A DNA stretch of 5,817 bases from Ktedonobacteraceae bacterium (GTDB lineage: Bacteria > Chloroflexota > Ktedonobacteria > Ktedonobacterales > Ktedonobacteraceae). The stretch's first letter is position 1. The number at the start of each line of letters is the position of its first letter. Below, in pieces: positions 1-5,344 of this stretch. The notes under the pieces are model-generated. The model made no database searches and was not told where the DNA came from. It saw only the letters and a program-made list of their open reading frames with translations. The stretch spans positions 1 through 5,817 of the forward strand of contig JADBKA010000277.1 in assembly GCA_014896635.1 (NCBI GenBank), written 5' to 3'. The translations under genes and the position numbers were made by a program.

Positions 1-2
1 GC

Positions 3-77
3 ACCTATGTACTGCTCTCCGAGAACGATATCCTCGGTCGAGTAGTCGAAATGGAGCGCGTCGGCTCTGCGGTTTGA
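3..77 (+). CDS. 3' end of a plus-strand gene (partial, unidentified)
   Basis: One plus-strand frame is open from the left edge and stops at TGA 75-77. It reads TYVLLSENDILGRVVEMERV followed by GSAV. Mostly G or C at third positions and a natural mix of residues make it look coding, and it is followed closely by a terminator-like hairpin (106-136), as expected for a gene end. Only 24 codons are visible, so no family can be named. A second plus-strand frame is open to about 183, but it runs through the hairpin and has a less protein-like composition. Confidence 0.45.
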   Translation, partial: TYVLLSENDILGRVVEMERVGSAV

Positions 78-105
78 TGGAGTATCAAAAACTCAACCCG
101 GAAAA

Positions 106-136
106 GGGGATCAGGGATCAGTGCATCCCTGTCCCC
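106..136. terminator. Bidirectional rho-independent-type terminator
   Basis: The left arm is GGGGA (106-110), a one-base bulge (T111) and CAGGGAT (112-118). The loop is CAGTGC. The right arm is ATCCCTG (125-131) and TCCCC (132-136), giving 12 paired bases. On the plus side it is followed by the T-rich GAATTATTATT; on the minus side the preceding AAAA becomes a short TTTT tract. It lies between the plus-strand gene ending at 77 and the minus-strand WD40 gene ending at 143, so it can serve both. Confidence 0.7.
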
Positions 137-142
137 GAATTA

Positions 143-1315
143 TTATTCTGCTGGATTCGCCATAAGTGGCCGGGTCGCTCGTGACGCTCCTACCAGCTCT
201 GCCGAAGCAAGCGAGTGATCCGGCTCGTTCACTGCCGTGCTAATCTGGAAGGTGTTTTTCCGTCCATCGGACAGAGCGAGAGCAAGTGTCTGCTCGTCAG
301 GCGACCAGGAGATTGAGAAAGCTCCGCAATTCTCTCCAAACTGAAACACCTGACAGCTCTGGCTGTACTCCTGCTGCGTCCCGTGTGTCATTATCGCGTG
401 AGGAACGGACGGGACAACGCTAGAAATGATCGGCTTCCCGTCGGGCGACCAGGCCAGTGAGGCAAGCGGACGGCGATGGCTCTGGTGAGTAGTAGTGATA
501 TTGCCCGTCTGTGGCTGCCATACACGCACTGTCATATCATCGCCGGTCGAGGCGATCTGCTTCCCATCGGGCGACCAGCAGAGAGCGGTGACGGGCGCGG
601 TATGCTGCGTATATTGGCAGAGCAGTTTGCCGCTGTCCGCGTGCCACACATGCACACTGTAATCGGCTCTCCTGCCTGCCAGCGCGCTCCACGCGCCAGA
701 TGCGCTACTTGAAGCGATAAAGCGGCCATCAGGCGACCAGGCCAGCGCGGTAATTCTGCCGCTATGACCGGTATAGCGCAGAGTGGTTTCCCCGCTCGCA
801 GTGCGCCATATAGAGATATTTCCATAGAGATCACCGGAAGCAATCAGCTTGCCATCAGGCGACCAGGCTACCGCCTTCACTGCTGCCGTATGCTCGCGGT
901 ATGTCAGAGCGTGCCTGCCCGCCGGAATCTGGCTCTCATCAGCAGGCGTGGGTGACGGAGCGAACAGCGAAGAAGCGGGCGCGGAAGAGAGAGGAGACGC
1001 GGCGGATTGTGCAGTAGTGCGGCCTGCGGTAAAGAGTCCTGCCATACCGGCAATATTCATAAGCGCCATGCGGCGCGTCAATTTCTTTGTCAGCGGAAGG
1101 GAGGTCCAGGAGGGCTTTGCCTTCCTGGCGGGGGATCGGGGGTGTCCCCCTTTCACCATCTTTGTCAGGGAAAAGGAGGTCCAGGAGGGTCTTGCCCTCC
1201 TGGCGGGGGATCGGGGGTGTCCCCCTTTCACCATCTTTCTCAGGAAGAGATAGTGGGAAGAGTGCATCAATTTCTTTGTCAGCGGGTTCATAGAGAGATG
1301 TTTAAAAATATGCAT
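143..1315 (-). CDS. Secreted WD40-repeat protein with an in-frame repeat insertion near the N terminus
   Basis: A 390-residue protein with about five WD40 repeats, at roughly residues 135-170, 180-224, 235-266, 277-326 and 329-357. Each has the hallmark (A/S)WSPDG or WSPDE turn, and the better ones end in IW, VW or similar. Repeat 2 has an extra loop of about 12 residues, and repeats 4-5 are degenerate. A closed propeller normally needs about seven blades, so it would have to dimerise or be an incomplete propeller. WD40 domains are protein-binding scaffolds; no enzymatic domain is seen. Residues 80-100 (TRRMALMNIAGMAGLFTAGR) resemble a twin-arginine signal peptide, followed by a Ser/Ala/Pro-rich linker to about 130, suggesting export. 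That signal is displaced by a 63-residue insertion (17-79) containing two 25-residue repeats. The ATG at 1315 was chosen because AGAAAGG lies 8 bases upstream; internal ATGs lack an RBS. If translation instead began near residue 83, the insertion would be untranslated. Confidence 0.85.
   Translation of the reverse strand: MHIFKHLSMNPLTKKLMHSSHYLFLRKMVKGGHPRSPARRARPSWTSFSLTKMVKGGHPRSPARKAKPSWTSLPLTKKLTRRMALMNIAGMAGLFTAGRTTAQSAASPLSSAPASSLFAPSPTPADESQIPAGRHALTYREHTAAVKAVAWSPDGKLIASGDLYGNISIWRTASGETTLRYTGHSGRITALAWSPDGRFIASSSASGAWSALAGRRADYSVHVWHADSGKLLCQYTQHTAPVTALCWSPDGKQIASTGDDMTVRVWQPQTGNITTTHQSHRRPLASLAWSPDGKPIISSVVPSVPHAIMTHGTQQEYSQSCQVFQFGENCGAFSISWSPDEQTLALALSDGRKNTFQISTAVNEPDHSLASAELVGASRATRPLMANPAE
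1078..1285. repeat. 19-bp direct repeats bounding the inserted block
   Basis: The sequence TCAATTTCTTTGTCAGCGG occurs at 1078-1096 and again, identically, at 1267-1285, exactly 189 bp apart. On the minus strand both copies encode PLTKKL (residues 11-16 and 74-79). Removing one copy and everything between restores a short N terminus ending PLTKKLTRRMALMN, which reads as a normal signal peptide. The boundaries therefore look like a duplication produced by insertion or slippage. Confidence 0.85.
1086..1235. repeat. Two tandem 75-bp palindrome-bearing units inside the WD40 gene
   Basis: Units 1086-1160 and 1161-1235 match at 69 of 75 positions by my count. Each contains a CCAGGAGGG...CC(C/T)TCCTGG hairpin (1106-1128 and 1181-1203; the second is a perfect 9-bp stem with loop TCTTG), then GGGGG-TGT-CCCCC (for example 1213-1225). 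A partial further copy (TTTCTCAGGA) follows at 1236. The 75-bp period equals 25 codons, so the minus-strand reading frame is kept and encodes the repeated peptide KMVKGGHPRSPAR(R/K)A(R/K)PSW. Palindromic repeats inserted in frame in genes are known elsewhere (Rickettsia palindromic elements); similarity to those is by analogy only. Confidence 0.9.
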
Positions 1316-1366
1316 AACATAAACCTTTCTTGACTATAGCCCTTCTAACCAGAACCGTACCGCGCC

Positions 1367-1396
1367 ATTCTAGCATGGACATTTGCCCTCTGACAA
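1367..1396 (-). promoter_or_regulatory. Promoter of the WD40 gene (-35 TTGTCA, 18 bp, -10 TAGAAT)
   Basis: Read on the minus strand, TTGTCA (1396-1391) is followed by an 18-bp spacer and TAGAAT (1372-1367). The spacer ends in TGC, which makes an extended -10 (TGnTAGAAT). The expected start near 1360 leaves a leader of about 45 bases before the RBS and ATG at 1315. A TGAC-N9-GTCA inverted motif (1391-1407) overlaps the -35 box. Confidence 0.55.
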
Positions 1397-1494
1397 ACTG
1401 CCAGTCAAAAAGGGCCAGACCATTGCCTGTTTTTTTGAAAACAACTTTCTCAAAACAGAGGAGATGTTTTTTCATGGGACACTCTGCAACCTTG

Positions 1495-1514
1495 CCAGGG
1501 GCTGGCGCCCCTGG
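1495..1514. repeat. GC-rich palindrome related to the units in the WD40 gene
   Basis: CCAGGGGC (1495-1502), loop TGGC and GCCCCTGG (1507-1514) form a perfect 8-bp stem. Read on the minus strand its surroundings go GGGGTCCAGGGG...CCCCTGGCAAGG, matching the GAGGTCCAGGAGGG...CCTCCTGGCGGGG core of the 1101-1205 repeats but in opposite orientation. It ends five bases before the -35 box of the TetR promoter. Shared ancestry is inferred from the common GGTCCAGG/CCTGGC edges; it could be convergence of two GC-rich hairpins. Confidence 0.6.
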
Positions 1515-1519
1515 ACCCC

Positions 1520-1548
1520 TTGACTTCTCTCTTCACAGAGAATATATA
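1520..1548 (+). promoter_or_regulatory. Promoter of the TetR-family gene (-35 TTGACT, 17 bp, -10 TATATA)
   Basis: TTGACT (1520-1525) and TATATA (1543-1548) are separated by the optimal 17 bp. The likely start near 1555 gives a leader of about 47 bases before the GTG start at 1602. The -10 lies in an alternating AT run (1542-1550), so its exact register is uncertain. Confidence 0.65.
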
Positions 1549-1582
1549 TATGACTGATCTATATTTGCTGGTCAAGAAGTCA
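1521..1582. promoter_or_regulatory. Inverted TGACTTCT pair flanking the TetR promoter (possible autoregulatory sites)
   Basis: TGACTTCT at 1521-1528 overlaps the -35 box, and its exact reverse complement AGAAGTCA is at 1575-1582 in the leader, 46 bp away. TetR-family genes are often autorepressed through sites at their own promoter. The arms are far apart for a single dimer site, so this would need two dimers or looping; an 8-bp match may also be chance. Confidence 0.25.
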
Positions 1583-1601
1583 TGCAAGGATTCGTAATAT
1601 T

Positions 1602-2363
1602 GTGAGACGTGGACAGAGAGCAACAAAGCGCCAGGAGCGAGAGCAGCGCATTCTCGATACGGCGGCGGAACTGCTGCAACGCTGGGGCTACCGAAAAACG
1701 ACAATCGACGATATTGCCCGCCAGGCCGGTGTGGCAAAGGGAACGATCTACCTGCACTGGAAAACGCGCGAAGAGTTGTTCGAGACGCTGCTGATCCGCG
1801 AATGGCTCAAAATCGCGCAGGAGTTCCAGCGGCGGATGCGAGAGCATCCTGAAGGCTTCACCCTGTCTGCTGTTGCACACCATGCCGTTTCTCTCATCAT
1901 GGGCAATCCGCTGATCAAAGATATCATAACGGGCAATAGCGATCTGCTGGAAGCCCTGAGCCATCTCCCGGTCAGTGATGAGATCATACAGATGCGCGTG
2001 ATGATGGGCAAAGCATATATCGAGTTGCTACGCGAATATGGCATGGTACGAACCGATATGCCGGTTGAGCAACAGATCAAATTGCTCCTGGCTCTCTCCA
2101 CTGGTTTTCTCATCGGCAATACCGTTTTGCCTGAAAATCTTCGCTTCCCTCCTGAAGCAATGGCCGATATGCTGGCCGAGGTCATCCGGCGCACTTTTGA
2201 GCCGTCTGAGCTGCCCGCGCCTGAAGCCGTGCAGGAAGTCACACACACTCTTGAGCAGATGTTACAACAGCTTATCGAGAGGATTCAGGCTCAAATGGGT
2301 GGGGAGTTCATAGATCCCATTTTACCTCACAGCAAAGAGGAGAGTATAGATACTAGTGTTTGA
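1602..2363 (+). CDS. TetR/AcrR-family transcriptional regulator
   Basis: A 253-residue DNA-binding regulator. The TetR_N helix-turn-helix spans about residues 12-58: the helix RILDTAAELLQRWGYRKTT, then IDDIARQAGVAKGTIYLHW, with the family-typical GVAKGT(I/L)Y(L/H)HW recognition helix and the K-x-EELF start of helix 4. Residues 65-200 are helical and variable and should form the ligand-binding and dimerisation domain. A tail of about 50 residues (200-253), including a Glu/Gln-rich helix, makes it longer than the usual 190-220. It starts with GTG; no other start fits, because the upstream ATG (1583) and TTG (1600) run straight into TGA. AAGGA (1586-1590) lies 11 bases upstream. It is divergent from the WD40 gene and convergent with the esterase. 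Its ligand and targets cannot be told from sequence; either neighbour or itself is plausible. Confidence 0.92.
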   Translation: MRRGQRATKRQEREQRILDTAAELLQRWGYRKTTIDDIARQAGVAKGTIYLHWKTREELFETLLIREWLKIAQEFQRRMREHPEGFTLSAVAHHAVSLIMGNPLIKDIITGNSDLLEALSHLPVSDEIIQMRVMMGKAYIELLREYGMVRTDMPVEQQIKLLLALSTGFLIGNTVLPENLRFPPEAMADMLAEVIRRTFEPSELPAPEAVQEVTHTLEQMLQQLIERIQAQMGGEFIDPILPHSKEESIDTSV

Positions 2364-2395
2364 TTTTATAGCGTTCTCTTGCGTTTTATAGCGTT
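2364..2395. repeat. Short direct repeat after the TetR stop codon
   Basis: TTTTATAGCGTT occurs at 2364-2375 and again at 2384-2395, 20 bp apart, immediately after the TGA of the regulator. It has no hairpin potential worth noting. It probably reflects a local duplication at the gene end. Confidence 0.6.
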
Positions 2396-2491
2396 TCATG
2401 GCACCCTTCTCACTTCAGCGTCACCAGACAAACGAAGAGATGCGTGCCACTCTACCCAATGGTTGAGCTATTTTTCCTTTTATTCAAGAAC

Positions 2492-2527
2492 GGGGTAAGT
2501 GTTGATTTTGCTATCAACACTTACCCC
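2492..2527. terminator. Long perfect hairpin between convergent genes
   Basis: GGGGTAAGTGTTGAT (2492-2506) pairs perfectly with 2513-2527 around the loop TTTGCT, giving a 15-bp stem. It lies 17 bp beyond the esterase stop codon and about 130 bp beyond the TetR stop, so it can form in either transcript. Neither side is followed by a clear T tract, so it is a terminator only in a broad sense; 3'-end protection or factor-assisted termination fits as well. Confidence 0.65.
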
Positions 2528-2544
2528 GAGAGCCTACCCCTCGT

Positions 2545-3969
2545 TTAGACGACGCTGCACGCTGTGCCATTGAGCGTAAACGCGGTTGGCGGGGAGTTCG
2601 TGCCGCTCCAGGTAGCCTGGAAGCCGGGTTCGACGGATGGCGAACCTCCAGAGGGTATGGAACCATTTATGGAGGTATTCGTGACTGTCACCACGCTGCC
2701 GGACTGCGAGAAATTGCCATTCCAGCTCAGAGTGACCATCTGCCCGTTAGCGAAGGAAAAGCGCAATGTCCAGCCGTTAATCGCTGTTGTACCCATATTC
2801 GTGATGATAAAGCCCGCCTGAAAGCTACCGGACCACTGACTGACCACGCTATAGTGTACCTGGCAACTCGTGCCGTTTGGCGTCGGCGTGGGAGTCGGGG
2901 GCTGAGTAGGGGTTGCAGTAGCTGTGGGCGTTATGCCGGGTGTGGGCGTAATGCTCCCCGGGTGCATGGGGTGGTTCATGAAGAAAGTATACAGAGCATT
3001 GGTGGCACTCGGCCCTTTCGGATCAGTATAAGAGCCGCTGCTGCTCCCCCCGGACCAGGCGTGTCCCATGCTATTGATTTTCCAGTACTCTTCGATCTCG
3101 CTGCCACTGCTATCTTTCCAGGTCTGGATGGTATAGGAATACCCACCAGGAACCTGTCCACTGGTGGTGGTCGCGGGACTGCCGAAACTGGCGTTGTAGG
3201 TATTATTGGAGGCGAGATGGTCCGTCTGCATCCACTGCTTAATCACCTGATCGCCATTGACGGGATAGACGGTATAGTCGCTCTGCCCCTGAAAATCAAT
3301 TGTCGGCACGACGCGGGCAGCACTGCCCATAGCATTATAAGCGGCCTGGCCCTGCGTTGTCGGGTCTGGCCCCCCCTGCGATAACGCCATGGTAGCCGCT
3401 GTCTGAGAGGTTGCGGCCTGGTATTCCAGCCCTGAATGGACGCCGATGGCGGCGAAGATATCGGGATAGGTCGCCCCCATAATGACCGCCATCGCCGCGC
3501 CCGCTGACATGCCCGCAGCGTAGACCCGGTTGGTATCAATGGTCCATTGCGAGGTCGTCTGCTCGACCGTCTGGACAATGCCTGCGATAATAGCCGGTTC
3601 GCCGCTGCCTCGCGCCTGGTCAGCGGTCAGAAACCAGTTCCAGCAGGAGAGTGAGTTATACGTGCTGGTCTGCTGGGGATAGACCACGATAAACTGATTC
3701 TGATCTGCCAGGGCGTTCATTTGCGTACCATTGGCGAAATCGGTCGGCGTCTGCGTACAGCCGTGCAGCATGACGATCAAGGGTACAGCCGTACCTACCT
3801 GATAGTTGGCAGGCGTATAGACATAGTAGGGACGACTGCCAGCGGACCCATTGTAGGTATACTGAGTGAAGGTGCCGCTACTGGCATGCACACGCTGGAT
3901 AAATGGAAGCGTCAACAGGAAAGAACAAAGCAGGGTCAGCACGATGAGGGAACGCACAAATCTGGACAT
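2545..3969 (-). CDS. Secreted PHB-depolymerase-type (CE1-like) esterase with C-terminal CBM2 module
   Basis: A 474-residue secreted enzyme. It has a Sec signal peptide at about 1-29 (hydrophobic LIVLTLLCSFLLTLPF, likely cut after VHA). The alpha/beta-hydrolase domain, about 35-335, fits the 'PHB depolymerase family esterase' group, which also includes feruloyl and acetylxylan esterases. It shows LHGCTQT (oxyanion region, C71), CWNWF (C109, probable disulfide to C71), the GMSAG nucleophile elbow (S155), a probable acid in QSDYTVYPVN (D231) and MGHAWSGG (H303). A Pro/Thr linker (338-366) leads to a family 2 carbohydrate-binding module (369-474) closed by C369 and C471. That module has QW (W379), INGWTL (W399) and LSWNG (W416), but Ile434 where a third surface aromatic is usual. 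Predicted role: ester cleavage on polysaccharide-bound or polymeric substrates outside the cell; the true substrate is unknown. The start is firm: AGGAGG (3975-3980) sits 5 bases before ATG. Confidence 0.92.
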   Translation of the reverse strand: MSRFVRSLIVLTLLCSFLLTLPFIQRVHASSGTFTQYTYNGSAGSRPYYVYTPANYQVGTAVPLIVMLHGCTQTPTDFANGTQMNALADQNQFIVVYPQQTSTYNSLSCWNWFLTADQARGSGEPAIIAGIVQTVEQTTSQWTIDTNRVYAAGMSAGAAMAVIMGATYPDIFAAIGVHSGLEYQAATSQTAATMALSQGGPDPTTQGQAAYNAMGSAARVVPTIDFQGQSDYTVYPVNGDQVIKQWMQTDHLASNNTYNASFGSPATTTSGQVPGGYSYTIQTWKDSSGSEIEEYWKINSMGHAWSGGSSSGSYTDPKGPSATNALYTFFMNHPMHPGSITPTPGITPTATATPTQPPTPTPTPNGTSCQVHYSVVSQWSGSFQAGFIITNMGTTAINGWTLRFSFANGQMVTLSWNGNFSQSGSVVTVTNTSINGSIPSGGSPSVEPGFQATWSGTNSPPTAFTLNGTACSVV

Positions 3970-3999
3970 AAGAACCTCCTCTTATACGTATGTCAGGAG

Positions 4000-4024
4000 G
4001 CATCTATCCGTATTGGATAGATGC
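4000..4024. promoter_or_regulatory. Perfect 10-bp inverted repeat just upstream of the esterase RBS
   Basis: GCATCTATCC (4000-4009), loop GTATT and GGATAGATGC (4015-4024) form a perfect hairpin. It lies 20 bp upstream of the AGGAGG ribosome-binding site of the esterase. No T tract follows on either strand, so it is unlikely to be a terminator. It could be an operator for a dimeric regulator or an mRNA stem that tunes translation or stability. Confidence 0.6.
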
Positions 4025-4208
4025 AAACACCACTCAACGATGAGCAATAAGAGAGAGACAGGCTAAAGGATGGGCTTTATAAACGGTAGCAAAACGTCTG
4101 TGTTCACCACCTCCAGATGCTTCTGTGGGCCTGGCTCTGGGCAGGCAGTATCCCGCAATCCCCTTGTTTCGGAGACTCCTCCTGCTGGCTCACACAGAGC
4201 GCGAATAA

Positions 4209-4235
4209 ATATGACATATGACTCATATGTCATAT
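4209..4235. promoter_or_regulatory. 27-bp perfect palindrome, operator-like
   Basis: The left arm ATATGACATATGA (4209-4221) and right arm TCATATGTCATAT (4223-4235) are exact reverse complements around a single C (4222). Each arm also holds the smaller palindrome CATATG, giving CATATG-ACT-CATATG at the core. It overlaps the -10 box and expected start site of the minus-strand promoter at 4232-4260, the classic position for a repressor operator. The binding protein is unknown; the TetR-family product at 1602-2363 is one candidate. Confidence 0.7.
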
Positions 4236-4260
4236 AACAGATAGAGAGGTAATTTGTCAA
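4232..4260 (-). promoter_or_regulatory. Near-consensus sigma70-type promoter reading toward the esterase
   Basis: On the minus strand, TTGACA (4260-4255, a perfect -35) is followed by 17 bp and TTATAT (4237-4232). The start site should be near 4226-4224, the centre of the 27-bp palindrome. The first good gene downstream is the esterase at 3969, which would have a leader of about 255 bases containing the hairpin at 4000-4024. A promoter nearer the esterase is not excluded, but I found none as good. Confidence 0.65.
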
Positions 4261-4264
4261 GAGA

Positions 4265-4283
4265 GGCAAAACGATAGTTTGCC
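4265..4283. repeat. Small inverted repeat next to the -35 box
   Basis: GGCAAA (4265-4270), loop ACGATAG and TTTGCC (4278-4283). It begins five bases upstream of the minus-strand -35 box (4255-4260), where an activator could bind. The arms are only 6 bp, so it may be chance. Confidence 0.3.
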
Positions 4284-4391
4284 GTCAATCGGGCGAGGCT
4301 ATTCCAGGGGAAAGGGGAAAATAGAAGGTAAAGAAGCGTATAATGCAGCTTATAGCACATATTGAATCAAGAATAGCAGCACAAAAATCGA

Positions 4392-4448
4392 CAGTTATTT
4401 ACAGAGTTGTTTATATTTCTCCTCCAGTTGTTTACAACGATATTTACA
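4392..4448. repeat. Pair of iteron-like 24-bp repeats, 33-bp period
   Basis: Segments 4392-4415 and 4425-4448 match at 18 of 24 positions by my count; both begin CAGTT(A/G)TTTACA. Within each, a TTTA core recurs after 12 bp, so four TTTA cores fall at 4398, 4410, 4431 and 4443. Arrays of short similar sites are typical of multi-site protein binding, such as transposon ends, plasmid iterons or regulators. No replication or transposase gene is in view. Confidence 0.45.
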
Positions 4449-4712
4449 GGGGGTGTGTGACCTTCAAGGCAGTTACTGATCAATCAGCCTCATACATCGG
4501 CCTGCACCTGTCACCAGGCTGGGGTCACATCGGCACGGCCAGATCCCCGTAAAGTGACTTCTGTATTTTTCACAATCCGCCCACTGAATCTGAATTCGCA
4601 AATTTACAGCGTAGGTGATTAACAGCACCCTGTGTGATTCTTTAGCAGAGCTGTCTCATGCAGATTGGTTAACGCGCGCCTCACTTCCAGGCATCTCAAA
4701 TCCTCATAAAGT
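4449..4712. other. Intergenic stretch without a supported gene
   Basis: I see no convincing coding frame. It holds scattered TGTGACC/GGTCACA inverted motifs (4456-4462 and 4523-4529), a single TTTACAG matching the cores of the upstream repeats (about 4603), and a weak GGTG...CACC stem (4614-4629). No strong terminator follows the MauE-like gene that ends at 4713. Confidence 0.5.
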
Positions 4713-5282
4713 TTAGAGAGAACGCCGACTCGTGATAATCTCTACTCCTTCTTCGGTCCGTCTACGAACCAGTGACTTGCGCCGGCGCCATCTGACAACG
4801 ATCTTCCAGAAAAAGAAAATGTCAGCGGCTACCAGCAGAGCCAGGGTGGATAAGTGCCACTCCCACTCGGCAGAGGGAGTGTAGAGAACCAGGCTGAGGA
4901 GGACTCCCGCTAGCAGCACAAGGATGGTGGCGACACCAATACTACTGGTGTCTGGTGGTTCCTGCAAAGTATTCCCATAACATCCACAGTTTATAGGTCG
5001 CCATTGCTTTCTCAAAGAGAGTTTGAAAAAGAGAAATATTGTAAAGAGAACCAGCGTCAGCACAGCAGCGAATTGTTCAGCAACACCACTGACGAGAAAA
5101 CAGGCCAGGATAATTTCAAACCAGGGAAATATTCTGCGTAACCACTGAACACTCCAGGCAGGGAAGTTACCAGACACCAGAATGGTATCCTGGAACTGCT
5201 GAGGGTGATCTATCTTTGCTATGCCAGCGATACTCAACTGCGCAGCAAAATAGAGTTCCAGAAGAAAAGACGCCAGAGACAT
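4713..5282 (-). CDS. MauE/DoxX-like integral membrane protein
   Basis: A 189-residue protein with about five hydrophobic segments (roughly 5-23, 52-66, 69-88, 115-135, 143-162) and a basic, Arg-rich cytoplasmic-type tail (164-189). The first segment ends AGIAKIDHPQQF, typical of the DoxX/MauE fold. The loop after the third segment carries NCGCYG (C99, C101), the conserved CGC(Y/F)G motif of MauE-type proteins. Family members are thought to help with redox or disulfide chemistry across the membrane, often beside a thioredoxin- or TlpA-like partner. No such partner is in this window, so the role is open. The ATG at 5282 is supported by GAGAGGA six bases upstream. The gene lies 146 bp downstream of the unknown minus-strand gene; the gap holds a large hairpin and a small attenuator-like stem, suggesting leader control. 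No strong terminator follows. Confidence 0.82.
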   Translation of the reverse strand: MSLASFLLELYFAAQLSIAGIAKIDHPQQFQDTILVSGNFPAWSVQWLRRIFPWFEIILACFLVSGVAEQFAAVLTLVLFTIFLFFKLSLRKQWRPINCGCYGNTLQEPPDTSSIGVATILVLLAGVLLSLVLYTPSAEWEWHLSTLALLVAADIFFFWKIVVRWRRRKSLVRRRTEEGVEIITSRRSL

Positions 5283-5307
5283 ACCAATTCCTCTCGTCTT
5301 TCTGCGT

Positions 5308-5331
5308 AAAAAAGTGAAGTTCTAAAAGAAC
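5308..5331 (-). terminator. Small attenuator-like hairpin with T tract ahead of the MauE-like gene
   Basis: On the minus strand GTTCT-TTT-AGAAC (5331-5319) is followed after five bases by TTTTTT (5313-5308), then the RBS and the start codon at 5282. The stem is only 5 bp, so termination would be weak. Its place between the larger structure and the gene makes conditional read-through possible. Confidence 0.35.
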
Positions 5332-5344
5332 AGCCAGGCACTCC

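Noticed and set aside
1086..1235. CRISPR array
   Set aside because: Only two units, directly abutting with no variable spacers; the period corresponds to a translated tandem repeat.
476..1333. Several plus-strand open frames opposite the WD40 gene
   Set aside because: They mirror the repeated minus-strand coding pattern, lack family motifs and ribosome-binding sites, and run through the GC-rich palindromes.
1463..1557. Short plus-strand ORFs at 1463 (MFFHG...) and 1474 (MGHSA...) behind an AGAGGAG motif
   Set aside because: They read through the palindrome and the TetR promoter, ending near or upstream of its start site, so the main transcript could not carry them in full.
4063..4269. 68-codon minus-strand ORF upstream of the esterase
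   Set aside because: Its start lies upstream of the -35 box of the likely promoter and it has no RBS or recognisable motif.
4392..4448. DnaA boxes or a chromosomal origin
   Set aside because: The TTATTTACA-type sites differ from the TTATCCACA consensus at two positions and there is no dnaA, dnaN or similar gene nearby.
4343..4552. 69-codon plus-strand ORF across the iteron-like repeats
   Set aside because: The repeated VIYRVVY...VVYNDIY peptide is simply the translation of the DNA repeats; no RBS of note and no family resemblance.
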